Both the position numbers and the translations under genes were made by a program. The notes under the pieces were generated by a model that did no database searches, was not told the DNA's origin, and saw nothing but the letters and a program-made list of their open reading frames with translations. DNA of 64,000 bases from Volutella citrinella (lineage: Eukaryota; Ascomycota; Sordariomycetes; Hypocreales; Nectriaceae), in assembly GCA_034401135.1 (NCBI GenBank), contig JAWZSP010000008.1:3442765-3506764 (forward strand). Reading direction: 5' to 3'. This document shows, piece by piece, positions 1 to 11,584 of the stretch (its first letter is position 1; each line of letters opens with the position of its first letter).

Positions 1-1385
1 CCGAGGTGCACAGCCCAGACACCAAACGGCGATTGGCACAGTTGCTGGTGAGGGTCATGGACCTGTGCAACATCCTTACAGAACTGATTACCGTCGTCAC
101 GCCGCGTGATGAAAGCTTCGGGTTGAGCGAGGCGAACAGGGAGAAGCTGAGCCAGTGTAATGAGGCACTTTCTCACTGGCACGACAGTACCGAGAAGCAC
201 ATCCTGGCAGTCCAAGGCTGTGAGGACGCCATCCGAGAGCATTCCATTATTTATCACACCAACATCATGTGGATATTGTACTAGTAAGTTGAGCCTTGTT
301 TCCATGCTGACGTTGGTTGTCTAACTCGATTGTCTTCTGAAGCGCTGCAAAATTCACCCTTCATCGCCAGGAGATACTCCTCGACTGTTCACTGCCAGAG
401 TCACCCAGATCTGCCATATCTGGGTATTGCGAGAGCGGGGCAGGCATTCAGGATGCCATTATCGGGACAACCAATTGCTTGGGTGAGCTAGTACAGCTTG
501 ACCTAGCTCGGTTTCTGCCGCTGAGCGCGTAAGTGTCTTTCAAGTTGCAAATCAGCTTTTCATATGGTTCTAATGAGGTATAGGATTGCATTCACGGTGC
601 AGCCTCTATTGCTCCACATTCTCAACGTCCGGCTATTGCCCTCTGGCGAGACCAGCAACACTTCATCCACCAAGCACCAACTAGCACGCGTCCTGATTGA
701 ATTAATGAAAGAATACCAAACCCGCTTTGACGGCGTTGAGTGGCTTAGCCAGCTCGTCCGATATGTCGTGGAGCTGCTGCTGGATTCCACGGTGGTGCCG
801 AAACACCTGGTCAAGGACTGGAATCATCTCCTTGCTCAGTCCCCCAGCCTCTATCTCCGTCTTACGCTCACGATTGACTTGTCATTGAGCCGTGCAAAGT
901 TCCCCGAGGAGACAGAGTTTCCTGCCATTCTGCAGGGACTATTGAGACGGCAGTTGGAAATCCCCCCTGCCTTGTCCGTCGACATGAGCCTCGACTTTGC
1001 TGGCGATGCATGTTCAAGAATCACTACGCATAAATTTGTTACAAGCGACGCAAGGGAATCCTCACCATCAGACAAGGGTGAAGAATTCTTGTTAGCAGAC
1101 AATGTGATGTATGACACAGACGACTGTATCGGCCTTGCCACAAGCTTCGAGGACAATTACCCCATCCATCAGTCAGAACCCATTACAGAAGAAGACAGCT
1201 GTGGTGCAATCCAGCTTGGGATGGATCTTTCGTGGGGCTCCGAACTTGACCAGGCCGTGAGTCAGTTTGTCCAAGACGTTGACGGTAATGATGGAGTGGT
1301 GATGACCTGGACCCCTCTTGATGATGCTTCCGTTGAGCTTGACACTTTGACCTGGCTCGCCTGCTCAACAAGTCAATCACCATAA
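1..1385 (+). CDS. Fungal-specific transcription factor, C-terminal part (5' end outside window)
   Basis: This is the C-terminal part of a probable Zn2Cys6-type transcription factor; the metal-binding DNA-binding domain would lie upstream of the window. The reading frame is open at the left edge. Exons are <1-283, 343-528 and 584-1385. The introns start GTAAGT at 284 and 529, the first has a CTAAC branch site, and codon phases match at both junctions. The joined protein contains the helical middle-homology-type region (YAAKFTLHRQEILLDCSLPE, then FTVQPLLLHILN), which in this family is regulatory. After about residue 250 the tail is acidic and poorly conserved-looking, which would suit an activation region. 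The family call rests on this helical pattern and not on a zinc cluster, so another helical regulator is possible. Confidence 0.65.
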
Positions 1386-2005
1386 CAAGTCGCGAGGTCT
1401 AAATGATGACGGATACTCGTCCGAGCGTCACACACTCATCGGTTGGGTCGGCACAGGGGTGTCGGTTGATTGGTCGAATCCGAGGTCAATCGATGCTCGC
1501 GTTTATAGCGCCGAGCCAAGGATTGGCTTAATTAATTCCCGGCCGTATGAGCACAAATTGACAGCCTTATCACAAGGCCACAGGCAATTGCCTGCATAGA
1601 CACAGGCATGAATCCTTCCCAGGCCAGTGAAATTCTGAGCGGGGACAGTGACTAATCCCCCCGTAAGCGGCGGACTGTGAGTTGTCGGCTGCAACCCCCT
1701 AATCATGCTAGTTCAAGCTTCCTTGGCCTTAGCCCCTCCCGCCCCTGTCTATTGGAACACATGGCTGGTTTTTTAGATCCATATTGGGCCAAGACCCCCG
1801 ATCCTCTAGCCAATAAAGTCCCAACAGCAGTGGGTTGCAGTAGTTCAACCTATACCCAATTGATGTCAAGAGCCCGCGAAGAGGGGTAGCGGAGCATCGT
1901 ATGACTTCCAGCCCACTGGCCAAGCGGTCAATCTGTCCAAAGCTCTACCCTACCAAACAACAAAGTGAGGCCCGAGATAGTCGAGTTGAATAGCGCCCGG
2001 TAACC
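1386..2005. other. Intergenic region
   Basis: About 620 bases between two plus-strand genes. I see no gene here. It must hold the terminator of the transcription factor gene and the promoter of the methyltransferase gene, but no clear TATA box was found. Confidence 0.5.
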
Positions 2006-3363
2006 ATGTCGACAGAAGCTAGAGAGTCACCACCTCCATCACCGCCACCGCCACCAGCAGCGGCCATCGAGCCCGCAGGAGCCCATGATGTCGAGGAGGA
2101 GGACGAGTTTGAGGCTGAGGAGTACGATGGTGCCTCGGCTGCCTCAACCAGCATCACATCCAGCATTATGAATCATGAGCATGAGCACGGCAGACGAGTG
2201 AGTTGCCTGCCACCGTTGTGGAACTCGGCTCGGGCTTTGCTTACGTTCGTCGCTTAGTACATGTCGTACAAGAATTCGCGCTATCCCATCCCAAATGACA
2301 ACATCGAGCAGAATAGGGAGGACATGAAGCATGCCATGATGATGGAGTTGACTGAGTGAGTCAGAAACGGGAATCTTTCCGGCCGCCCTTACAGTCTCTA
2401 TTACCAGGCTTCAGCTGACGTGGGAAACTAGTGGAAAACTCTTCTTCTCTGACATTGGAGATCACCCTCAGAAGATCATCGACCTCGGGACCGGAACAGG
2501 AATTTGGGCAATCGACGGTTCGTATACCTTCAAGTCTAAAGTATGATGAAGCGTTTGTTGGCTAACCAGGCGGTTTTGCTTTGCAGTGGCGGACATGTAT
2601 CCCTCTGCCGAGGTCACTGGTATCGACTTGACGCCAATCCAGCCAGGCTGGGTACCCCCCAACCTGAAGTTCATTGTCGACGATATCGAGAAAGATTGGC
2701 TCAACGGCTCCGAGTTTGATCTTGTGCATCTGCGTCAAATCACCCCTGTACTCAAGGACCCCAGCACTGTCATCAGCCGGTCATTCGAGTAAGTATCCAA
2801 TCACATCCACTCGGGAGCAATCCTTTTGGGGGCGGACATGGGTGTACTGAACCGAATCCCGTAGGAACATCAAGCATGGAGGTTGGATCGAAATCCAAGA
2901 GTTTGGAGGCATAACCCTCTGCGACGACGGCACGATGCCCGAGGACTACAGTGTGCTAAAGTATACCGATCTGTGCAACGAGGCCATGGCCAAGTTTGGA
3001 GCCCAGTTTCGAGTTGGAAATCGCCTCCAGGAGCCACTAGAGAAGGCAGGCTTTGTCAACATCACCTGTAAAAGACTAAAGGCTCCTATCGGAATCTGGC
3101 CAAAGGTAATTGCTCGTGCTTGGCGCTACCTATGGTAACTAACGGTCCTACAGGAGAAGCGGCTACGCCTCATCGGTCTTTATATGAGGAACATCCTCGA
3201 GACTATGCTGGGCGCTATGGGTGGAAGACCCTTTGCGGCTCTTGGAATGTCCGAAGCTGAAATTGAAGTGTTCCTCGCTCGTGTGAGGAAGGATCTCAGA
3301 GATACGCAGTATCACACATACCTTGAATACCTCTTTTGGACTGGGCAGAGGCCCAAGGAGTAG
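2006..3363 (+). CDS. LaeA-like SAM-dependent methyltransferase
   Basis: Six exons: 2006-2197, 2258-2355, 2408-2517, 2587-2788, 2865-3105 and 3154-3363. They join in phase to a 350-residue protein. The first 64 residues are Pro/Ala-rich, then acidic, and probably disordered. SAM-binding motif I (DLGTGTGIW) is near residue 122, followed by the GIDLTPIQPGWVPPN segment and the DLVHLR segment typical of fungal methyltransferases of the LaeA/UMTA type. Family members are nuclear or cytosolic; LaeA itself is a global regulator of secondary metabolism, while most paralogues have unknown substrates. The length and six-exon structure look complete and undamaged. No biosynthetic core enzyme lies beside it, so a pathway role cannot be inferred from context. 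The class is certain; the substrate is unknown. Confidence 0.88.
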
Positions 3364-3627
3364 AGAGGAGTATGATGGAGAGGGAGACTAGACAAGCTGG
3401 CTAGCGTGTTGGAATCGTGTGCAGTGTGGTCAATCGCGTATGTCAGCTTTTGGTGGACTAAGTCTACTGCCGCACAAGAATCAGCATCGACCGTCGGTGT
3501 CGACGTCGATGCTGGTCGTGGCCCAACCGGCCAGGTACCAGACTCCCTCTTGTATACTCTAGATCTATGGCTCTTGGTACAGACAACGAAATACACCGTC
3601 CTTTTTAAAAGCTGCAGTAGGGCCCGC

Positions 3628-4324
3628 CTAGACACATGGTGCATCACAGTTAAACAGCCATGACAGGGACGGGTGCCAAATCTCGAAGTCAATCATGCAC
3701 AACGTGGTCATGATACCAGTGATTGGATCTGCGCACACGTTGCGGGAGTACCCCCTGGACCAAAGATTCTTGACGGCAGCCCGGGCCCTCTGGCACCCGG
3801 TGGTGAGTGTCCAATTGCAAGATTTGGCCGGTGGGGAAGAGCACCAGTCCTGGTTCGGTTCGGTGTTGACTGTGTCATTGACGCCGGGGTGGAAATTGAT
3901 CAGCGCCGTGTAGGCCTGCCAGTGCTCCTTGTAAACGTGGTAAGGGAGCATCCACTTGGGGAGAAAGCCACCACACTTCTTCAGAGTGGTTGCCGGCTCG
4001 AAGCAGGGGGTTTTGCCATCGCATTCGGATGTGCCGATGTCTTCCATCTCTGTCAACGAGGTCCAGGACTGGACGACCATGTGCTGGGTCTCGCATCTCC
4101 GTTGCGAGTCGATGTCGGAGGGCACGGGAGACATTTCCCCATCGCCGTCATTGTATAGACCCTTGTAGGGAACCCTCCCGTTCTCTGCTGCAGCGAATTT
4201 CTGGGTCACACTGCATCATTGGACCTGGTGCAGGTGTTACGGCGCGCTCGATGGGAGCGGGACCTGCTTGCGCGAAGCCACACAGGAGGGCGCTCGCCAG
4301 GGCGGTAGCCTTGATCAGGAGCAT
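3628..4324 (-). CDS. Small secreted Cys-rich protein (frame conflict near the signal peptide)
   Basis: An ATG at 4324 opens a good signal peptide (MLLIKATALASALLCGFAQA), but this frame stops soon after. The long cysteine-rich body (about 190 residues, ending at 3628) is open from about 4215 in a frame one base away. Two explanations fit. One is a 73-nt intron with a weak GTGTGG donor inside the signal peptide and acceptor ATGCAG. The other is a single-base insertion or deletion around 4210, real or from the assembly. The body has about a dozen cysteines, several Trp residues and two N-x-T/S sites, which fits a disulfide-bonded extracellular protein. I do not recognise the family. Secretion is supported by sequence; function is unknown. 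Confidence 0.55.
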
Positions 4325-6071
4325 GATGGCGTTTTAGGTGAACCGGTTGAGAGAGCTGGGAGACTGGCAATGAGTTGAGTTGGCCTGGTTTAGCTTGCTG
4401 GTGGCTGATGCACGTCATAACGTGGCAGTGGCGAGAGGCGTAGATCTCTCTATTTATCTATATCATTTTCAGGAGATTTTCAGTCCTAAGTGGGTGATGC
4501 CCACGCAGCGTGCACGCAAGTGGGCTGTCAATCCTTCGTCGGCGTTTTGAACAAGCTGGGGTGATCCTTCAGCGGCCGCTGCTGATTGTTCTCGATGGGC
4601 TAACTCTTACGAAGGCAGACCGCCCACAGCAGCTTACAGAGGCAGCCTTACACCTTACAAGGCCGGGCCTGGCGGGGCGTGGGCTATAGCTCGGAATGGC
4701 AGCTGGAAGAGGTTGCAGCAGTAGCTTGCAATGGGAGCTCGCCCCACTATTGAAGCCATCACCATCATCGCCATCATAATGGCTCATCGGCAATCAACAT
4801 CACCATCACCATCGTCAGCTTGCAGCCATCACGAGGCCGTTTACTTCCGCCAGGCATCCAAGCTTGCATCGATGCGCCCCCGCTACGACCGCTCTGCCGA
4901 CGATGCCGTCTCCGCATTGCCCCTTGGACGGCGGCTACGATGCTCCCTGCTCCGCAAACAGCTCAATTAGAAGCAGCTCACTGCGTTCCGAGTCAGTGAT
5001 CGACGGCCCGTGCACGCCAATGTGATTGTGGATTTTACCCCGCTCCAGTAGCCGTAGAAACTTCCGGCATCTTTGAGCAGTTGGAGTCGAATCCCCGTGA
5101 AAATCAAACACCCATCTCCAAAGCGGGATTTGACGGGCAAATCATGCGAGGGCCTTGAGGTATGACGTGTGGGATTGACTGTCCTTGGCCATGTAGGGCT
5201 GGTGGGGCGTTTGCCAAAGGATTCGAAATGGTCTGTGGACTGTGCCATCGTCGACCAGCTCTACTAGTAGTTACTCATCGCCCACGGGCCACGAGTCATG
5301 GCAGAGCACCGGGTGACTGAAATTAAATACGGATTGGCTAGTGGCTACCATAAAAACTTGAAGCATTCGGCCCACCCACATTCCCTATGGATCGGGCGTC
5401 GTAGCAGCCTTGGGCGCCACCTTTGCTGGATCTGTTGCAGGCCTCAAACCCTCAGTCCTTTCCCTTCGTATCTACGTAATACCAGGAGACTTCACAGGTC
5501 CCTATTCCCGGAGTTCATGCGTACGGTCGGTCCCAGCTCTTATTCACAACTCTGCAGAGCGGGCTGACGTGATGCTTGATCACGTCAAGGCTTAGCAGCC
5601 TGTCGAGCGACACCTAGACCTCCAAAGGCTACTACAGAGCCACGGCTGTTCCAGGTTCCTTGGAGAAACCAACCTCTTTGTTGACGATGATGACCAACTG
5701 CAACGAGCTAGCGAGTGGTTGGCTTAGTTACATGCGTTTTATCCTGGCGAGCAGAAATTCACTCGTTGCCCGCTCCTCATCCTACAAAGCATATATCCTT
5801 TCCCCAGATTCCTTGAAACAGCCATCAGTCCCAGTATTGGTGTTTGTATTGTCTAGTCCGTAGGGGCTCCCGATTTACCCGAGTGCCCATCGGAGCTTGC
5901 ATGGTGGCGGGGCCACCCACGCTCCGAGGCTGCCGAACTACTCCGTCGACTACTCCGGCGATGGCAGATCAAGGCCAGCAGTACTGCCCATACACAATAC
6001 TTAGGTAGTCTTCAAGAGGTCGTGAGTGCAGATGGCAGGAAAGAGCACTCTGAATTACCTACTCATCGACC
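4325..6071. other. Intergenic region, no gene seen
   Basis: About 1.75 kb with only short, inconsistent open frames. A stretch around 5655-5860 is open in one frame except for a single TAG and could be a remnant, but it resembles nothing I know. The region includes the promoter of the divergent secreted-protein gene and the upstream region of the aminotransferase. Confidence 0.4.
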
Positions 6072-7294
6072 ATGGGAGCGAAGTTGGATCAACACTTGGC
6101 ATCAATCGAGGCCAGACGAGCCGTTGCCCCCCCATTGCCCGGCGGCAGCGGGCCGTACACATCGTCCAACCATTTCCGAGAAGTGCCGTCCGATGCCAAA
6201 CCAAAGGCTAAGCGATGGGACCACCACTTCAGCGTCGAGTGTCTCACGCAGTTCACCTCGGAGCTCAAGCTAGCATCCAGGGGTGGCGGTCCTTCTAGCA
6301 AGGCACCCAAAATATCCCTAGGAACGGGTAGACCAGCGCCCCAGTACTACCCCTTCACATCCATCCAGATGTACGCCATGACCAGCCCTCAGGAGGCAGG
6401 GTCGGGCGCTAGCAACGGCCGACCCCCCATGGTCTGCTCTAAAGGGGAGGCCGCTTACGACCTGGACATAGCAATGAACTATGGGTACTCGGCCGGTTCG
6501 CCTCAGATGCTGCGGTTCATCACCGAGCACATTGAGCTTGTGCACAACCCTCCTTACTCGGACTGGGAGTCGGCCGTGACTTGCGGAACAACTTCAGGCA
6601 TCGACATTGCGTTGAGGCTGCTCTGCGACCGGGGAGACTGGATCATGGTAGAGCAATATACCTACCCCGGATCCACAACCACCGCCAAGTGCCAGGGTCT
6701 CAAGACTTTGGGTATCAAGGTGGACGACCTCGGGCTTTGTCCTGACGACTTGGACAAGCAGCTTCTCAACTGGGATGACAAGCGCGGGAAGAAACCCTAT
6801 GTATTGTACACGATCCCCTCGGGGCAAAACCCGACGGGGACGACGCAGAGCCTTGAGCGGCGTGAGGCTGTCTATCGCGTTGCCGAGAAACACGGCTTGT
6901 ACATCCTCGAAGACGACCCCTACTATTTTCTCAACCTAGGAGAGGTGTCTGATGATGATGGTCGCCAAGTCAGCAAGGATGTGGATGAATGGCTACGGCA
7001 GCTACCCCAGTCATGTCTTTCCCTCGACGTTTCTGGTCGTGTCATGCGCTTCGACACCACCTCCAAGATGGTCGCGCCTGGCCTTCGTCTCGGCTGTTCT
7101 TGCGCTGGAGGAGGATTTACATGATGGTTCTCGCCGATGGGATTCTTGTTAGCAAGGGTAGCTGGTTTGCAACATCTCTAGAACTAGATAAAGTCTGCTT
7201 CCGGTTGAGCTTTGCTAATGCGACGGACGAGGAATTTGACATTGCGGTGCAATGCTTTGCCTCTGCCGTTAAGAAGGAGCTGCAACTAGAGTAG
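6072..7294 (+). pseudogene. Aromatic-type aminotransferase (class I/II, PLP), internally deleted
   Basis: The first 340 or so residues from ATG 6072 read as a fungal PLP-dependent aminotransferase of the Aro8/kynurenine-aminotransferase type. Visible marks are NYGYSAGSPQMLRF, TSGIDIALRLLCDRGD, the IPSGQNPTGT motif, LEDDPYY and the PLP-lysine segment DTTSKMVAPGLRLG. Just after that the frame runs into a TGA at 7122. The family's C-terminal end (ADGILVSKGSWF, then a conserved Arg in CFRLSFANA) is present in another frame and ends at 7294. The roughly 80-100 residues that normally lie between these two parts are missing. I infer an internal deletion plus a frame change, leaving no functional small domain. 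A normal member has about 450-500 residues. An assembly error could explain the frame change but not the missing segment. Confidence 0.72.
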
Positions 7295-8057
7295 ACACTT
7301 GGCTAGCAATTTGAACCAGGCTGGCTACCCTAAATTGACAAGAAACTGTATAACCCACTTGAATCCTAATTTCGCGAGACGATCTGCTCCATATTCCATT
7401 CCATGCGTCAGGGCACTCTGATTTGGCTCAAGGCTTTTACCATTGTGTCAGTCTGGCTGTACCTAGACGGACCTTCATCAATGCGGGGACATTAAGGTAC
7501 TCGGTTGAGGGCCCGCGGGGACATCCCCAATGAGTGAGTGGATGCCCACTATCTCTCTGTCGTCTCCGGCATCGGTCCCAGCAAGAGCCAGCTGGAGTAT
7601 TCCGTATGTACTTAGGCTGATACCCCCAAATAGCGGATTCCGGAATCAAGTTCAAAGCCGGCGTGAACGAGGTAACCGGCCATGGGCAATTGCACGGCAG
7701 GAGTAGTGGCCGCCAAATGTCCCCCCGTGATCGCACCACAAGTCCGTGGGGGTTACAGAGTCCGCCGCTAGACCCCTCATTTACAGTTCGTCGCTGGACT
7801 ACCCCGCGCCGCCACCGGATCTGGGGTTGACATGGAGTCGGGCGTTGTCTGCTGGCTACTCCGAATGCCAGCACTGGCCTCTACTCCGAATGAAATGACT
7901 CTGATCGGACACATTGGTGATGATGTTTGATGGACGAAGCTATTATAAAGGTCAAGCATTGGCTTGATCAATTCTTGTCTCGCTCCTCTACAACACACAC
8001 ACATATTCTGTCGCTCTAGACAACAGCTCTACACTCTTCCAATCAATCACCTTCAAC
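7295..8057. other. Intergenic region upstream of the DHDPS-type gene
   Basis: About 760 bases with no supported gene. Its right end is a normal-looking promoter with a TATA box and a pyrimidine-rich leader before the ATG at 8058. Confidence 0.45.
7944..7949 (+). promoter_or_regulatory. TATA box
   Basis: TATAAA lies 114 bases upstream of the ATG at 8058 and is followed by a pyrimidine- and CA-rich leader. The spacing suits a fungal core promoter. Confidence 0.5.
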
Positions 8058-9084
8058 ATGTCTGCCCTGGCTAACCCTCCTCCTCGCGGCGTCCTCGTTC
8101 CTGCCCCCACCTTCTTCAAGTCTGGTGGGCGCTCGACCTTCAAGCTCAAGGTGACCACGGCGTCTACCTGGCCAAAAACGGCATCAAGGGCACCGTCGTC
8201 CTGGGCAGCACCGGCGAGGGCGTTCACATCCACCGCCGCGAGCGAGTCGAGATTATCCGAGCCGTTCGAGACCGTCTTGACTCTGAGGGCTTCAACAACT
8301 TCCTCGTCATCGCCGGTACCTGCGAGCACAACATCGAGGAGACGCTCGAGCAGCTCCACGACGCCAAGAAGGCCGGTGCTGCCTACGGCCAGTCGCTCGT
8401 CCCGGATACAATGCTGCCAACACTCCCCAGGAAGGTCTCGTGGCCTGGTATACAGCTGTCGCCGACAAGAGCCCTCTGCCCATCATCATGTAAGTTGAAG
8501 CCAATCTCAATTCTCCATGGTCAAGGCCAATGCTTATATACTCGTGCTTTAGCTACAACTACCCCGGAGTCGCCAACGGCCTTCACATCAGCGCTTCTTC
8601 CATCTCCAAGCTCTCCCAGCACCCCAACATTGTCGGTGCCAAGCTGTCCCACGGCGACGTGTCCCTCATCGCCCAGGTCACATTGAACCCCGACGTCGAT
8701 TCCGAGCACTTCCACCTCTACACTGGCCTTGCCCAGATCCTTTCGTCCTTTGTCATGCTCGGCGGTGCTGGCGCGGTCGATGGAACTGCTGGATACTTCC
8801 CCAAGACTCTTGTCAGGCTGTACACTCTGTCCAGCAAGCCTTCGCTCACCGACGCCGAAAAGGCCGAGCGAAACAAGATCCAGTACCGCGTCAGCCGCAT
8901 GACTGATCTGGTAGTCAAGCACGGTGTTCCCGGTATCAAGGAGGCTACGAGCCGCATGCGTGGCATTGGCCAGATTGGTGGCACCCGACTCCCTCTGCTC
9001 GGTGGCATCGTTGGTGGTGATGCTGAGTGGGCTCAGTGGGAGGCCATCCACAACGACGTTGACGAGATTGAGAAGTCTCTCTAA
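8058..9084 (+). pseudogene. Dihydrodipicolinate synthase-family aldolase/lyase with two frame breaks
   Basis: The sequence encodes a DapA-family TIM-barrel protein. Recognisable parts are GVLVPAPTFF at the start, NGIKGTVVLGSTGEGVHIH, the IAGTCEHNIEET strand, YNYPGVANG and the Schiff-base lysine in NIVGAKLSHGD. In fungi such proteins act as sugar-acid aldolases or unassigned lyases, not in lysine synthesis. One intron (8490-8552, GTAAGT donor) joins in phase to the last exon. The first exon is broken twice. Between about 8125 and 8155 a short segment seems lost with a frame change. Near 8403 one G is missing in a CCGG run, where the family reads VPGYNAANTP. The second break is a one-base homopolymer-type loss, so a sequencing error is a live alternative. 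The rest of the gene is well conserved, so decay, if real, is recent. Confidence 0.75.
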
Positions 9085-9219
9085 GTGCAGATATTCAGTG
9101 CAGATATTCTATAGAGACTTATAGAGTAGCCATAACAAAATAGAACACTATTCTATAACTTGAACAGTTCCCGCGGCAGGCGTAACGAACGTCTTGGTCC
9201 ATTAAGTTGTTTCTCAATA

Positions 9220-10582
9220 GGGCTATTTCAAATATTGTTGCACTTTATCAGGTGGCTGCCGAGTTCAACGTGGCTATTACTTGGGCACAACTCGTCAGTA
9301 TACGTCGTAAGTTGCGACGTCCTCAAGCAAACGATCAACGACACAGCCACGGATTTTGTAAATGAGACAGAAATAAGTCGACCCTTAACAATTGCTCGTA
9401 GGCTCGGCGATCTCATCAGCTGTCTTCTAGCCCTCGGCTACCACGAAGAGATGGACGGTGATGAGTCTTTGCCCGGGTTTGTCAAGACGCTACGAACGAC
9501 CGCATATGCCTGCTCGTATACCGCAGACAAGAACCTGTCGATATTCCTAGGAAGACCACCACGCATCCACCCCAAGTTCTGTCGCTTTCATGTCGGTCAG
9601 CTAAATGCCACGGCCCCGACGGGGAACGAAGCGTCGTCACCCTGTTGGGATGCCGAGACGCCCTTCAATTTCCAAGCTGAGTCACGGTGGTCGGCTACAT
9701 GTGCCGCAATCAAGGAGGAGATCCTCCATTTATCCTCCCAGGGCTCCAGCCAACACCGTGCCGAGAAAGCAAGGTAATCTCCAACCCCCTTCCACCCATT
9801 AGTACGTCGCCTTGCTCAATAATCCACACAATAGGCTCATCTTGACCGAAGCTCAATCTCGCTGGGATTCTCTTCCATCGCACTTTCGCCTTGAAGCAAA
9901 GCTGAAATTGTGCGACCGCCCATCGATCGAGGTTGCCCTCCTCCTTGATGCCAAGCTAAACTACCTTCACATGTTGTTCCTTGTGAGGCTTGCGCTCATG
10001 GGCAATAATTTCGAAACCGATGACGATTTATTCGCCATCGCATCAGATTTGTTTGAGCTCGTCATCGAGGCAGTAATGCTCAAGGATAAAATTACTCATG
10101 GCAGCACGTCGCTGGTCTGGAAGGTAAGCCCAATCAGTCATTGGCGTCCTGTCCTGACTGCCATGTCTTGCTGACCTTTTCTCGAGGTTTCGTATTATGG
10201 ACTGGCATCAGCAGGGACCATTTGCATGTCGCTTTTGCATCCATCATTTCTGGCTCAACACCCTGTGTCTGTTCGTTTCAAAATATTCCAGAACCTCGCT
10301 ATCCTTGTCGCTGAAGTCGAGTCTGGAACACTCGTCGCACCAGAGGACGCAAATTATGCACTCCTGGCCAGCGCCACTCAAACTATTACTACTGTGCTTC
10401 AGAGCTTGCTGTCTGGGCAACACCAGTGTTTCCAGGAGATGGATCGCGACTCTACGCCCCAAGATGCAGTGGCAGAGGAACCCTGGAGTCCCTGGCGTTA
10501 TAGTAACTTTCAGGATTTCGAGATTAATTTCTGGCACACTCTTGCAGAACATCCATCTTTAGTTGGGGACGAGGCATACTAG
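9220..10582 (+). pseudogene. Fungal transcription factor fragment lacking its DNA-binding domain
   Basis: The protein carries the classic middle-homology-region signature of Zn2Cys6 regulators: LGDLISCLLALGYHEE, then YTADKNLSIFLGRPPRI. Two introns are clear, 9774-9834 and 10124-10186, both in phase, and the C-terminus ends normally at 10582. Upstream, coding-like sequence fades at about 9220-9400, where another intron may lie, and the previous gene ends at 9084. There is no room for a zinc cluster or the usual 200-300 residues before the middle region. I infer a 5'-truncated copy, perhaps brought in by a rearrangement next to the aldolase gene. It could instead be a regulator that never had a zinc cluster, but no good start codon or signal supports that. 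Confidence 0.62.
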
Positions 10583-10681
10583 AACCCAATCAACTACAAC
10601 TAGCAACGCTCACGTTACCCTAGTAAAGCCAGTCGAGATCTTTAAGAATGCATACATTGATATTCATCATCAGACAGCAGA

Positions 10682-11584
10682 CTAAGAAAGAGAAGCCACC
10701 CAGACATCCATGGTCCTAGCCACTTTTGATGCACTCAATGCGAGCGAGTTGACTACTGCATCCCGGGACGACCTGAGAAGCGTCTTCAGCTTGGGGTCCC
10801 TTACATGCATGTCAATCTCGTCCAGGAAGCTCTCATGCGCCACTGCAGAAGACTCCCAGTGTCCGTCCAACAGCCCTTTTCCAGGAACCACAACGCCCTC
10901 GCACTCAAGAGTCCATCCTGACTCGTGTGCCGTCGTCTTGATGCCGCCTGGGCTGAGGAGACAGCGGATGTTGGCCTCGCTCGCCTCATTGTGCGCCTCA
11001 AGTGTTGCTCGCGCCACGGCGGCCAGCACATGCGGCACAGCACTCGTCTCGGTCGCAGCGAGCGCATATTCGGCGATGAGTAGCCTCTTAGCCCGCCCCC
11101 GCAGCCGCGTCAGCATGTTGGCGAGCACGTCGGGCGACGCAAAGTACCAGATGCAGTGTGACAAGACGACACAGTCCCACGAGCTGTCGGGCTGCCCGGC
11201 GAGGAACTCGACAGGATCAGCGCAGTGCCATGCGACGCGGTCGCCGACAGGACTTGCTGAGATGTGAGCTTGGGCCTGGCCCAGGGTAAAGGGCGCGCCG
11301 TAGTCTGGGCTCCCGGGGTCCACGGCGTCGACATGGCCTGAAGGTCCGACAGCCTCGGCCAGCACAGCCGTACAGTTTCCCTGGCCGCATCCGATTTCGA
11401 GTACTCGGGAGCCTGGGACGATTTGCCACAGGTTGATAAGCTGGATGCGGTGCTCTGCCTGGCTGATTTCGATGTGCACCTGGCTTGGTGGAGTGAGGGA
11501 GTATGAGGCGATTGTCTCTGCCGCCGATGCGGGGAGGGGTTGAAACGACGACATGATTGATTGTGCTGTGGTCGCTTCTGTCAT
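10682..11584 (-). CDS. SAM-dependent methyltransferase
   Basis: A single-exon gene for a 300-residue protein. Motif I, VLEIGCGQG, is at residues 61-69; an acidic motif II (HVDAVDPGSPDYG) and a motif-IV-like segment (WDCVVLSHCIWYF) follow in the expected order for a class I Rossmann methyltransferase. There is no signal peptide or membrane segment, so it should be cytosolic. It converges with the transcription factor fragment, with only about 100 bases between the two 3' ends. The substrate cannot be read from the sequence; small-molecule methylation is the usual role of this group. It looks intact. Confidence 0.85.
   Translation of the reverse strand: MTEATTAQSIMSSFQPLPASAAETIASYSLTPPSQVHIEISQAEHRIQLINLWQIVPGSRVLEIGCGQGNCTAVLAEAVGPSGHVDAVDPGSPDYGAPFTLGQAQAHISASPVGDRVAWHCADPVEFLAGQPDSSWDCVVLSHCIWYFASPDVLANMLTRLRGRAKRLLIAEYALAATETSAVPHVLAAVARATLEAHNEASEANIRCLLSPGGIKTTAHESGWTLECEGVVVPGKGLLDGHWESSAVAHESFLDEIDMHVRDPKLKTLLRSSRDAVVNSLALSASKVARTMDVWVASLS

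Noticed and set aside
2006..11584. A secondary-metabolite gene cluster (two methyltransferases, an aminotransferase, an aldolase, transcription factors)
   Set aside because: No polyketide synthase, peptide synthetase, terpene or similar core enzyme is present, and several members are broken.
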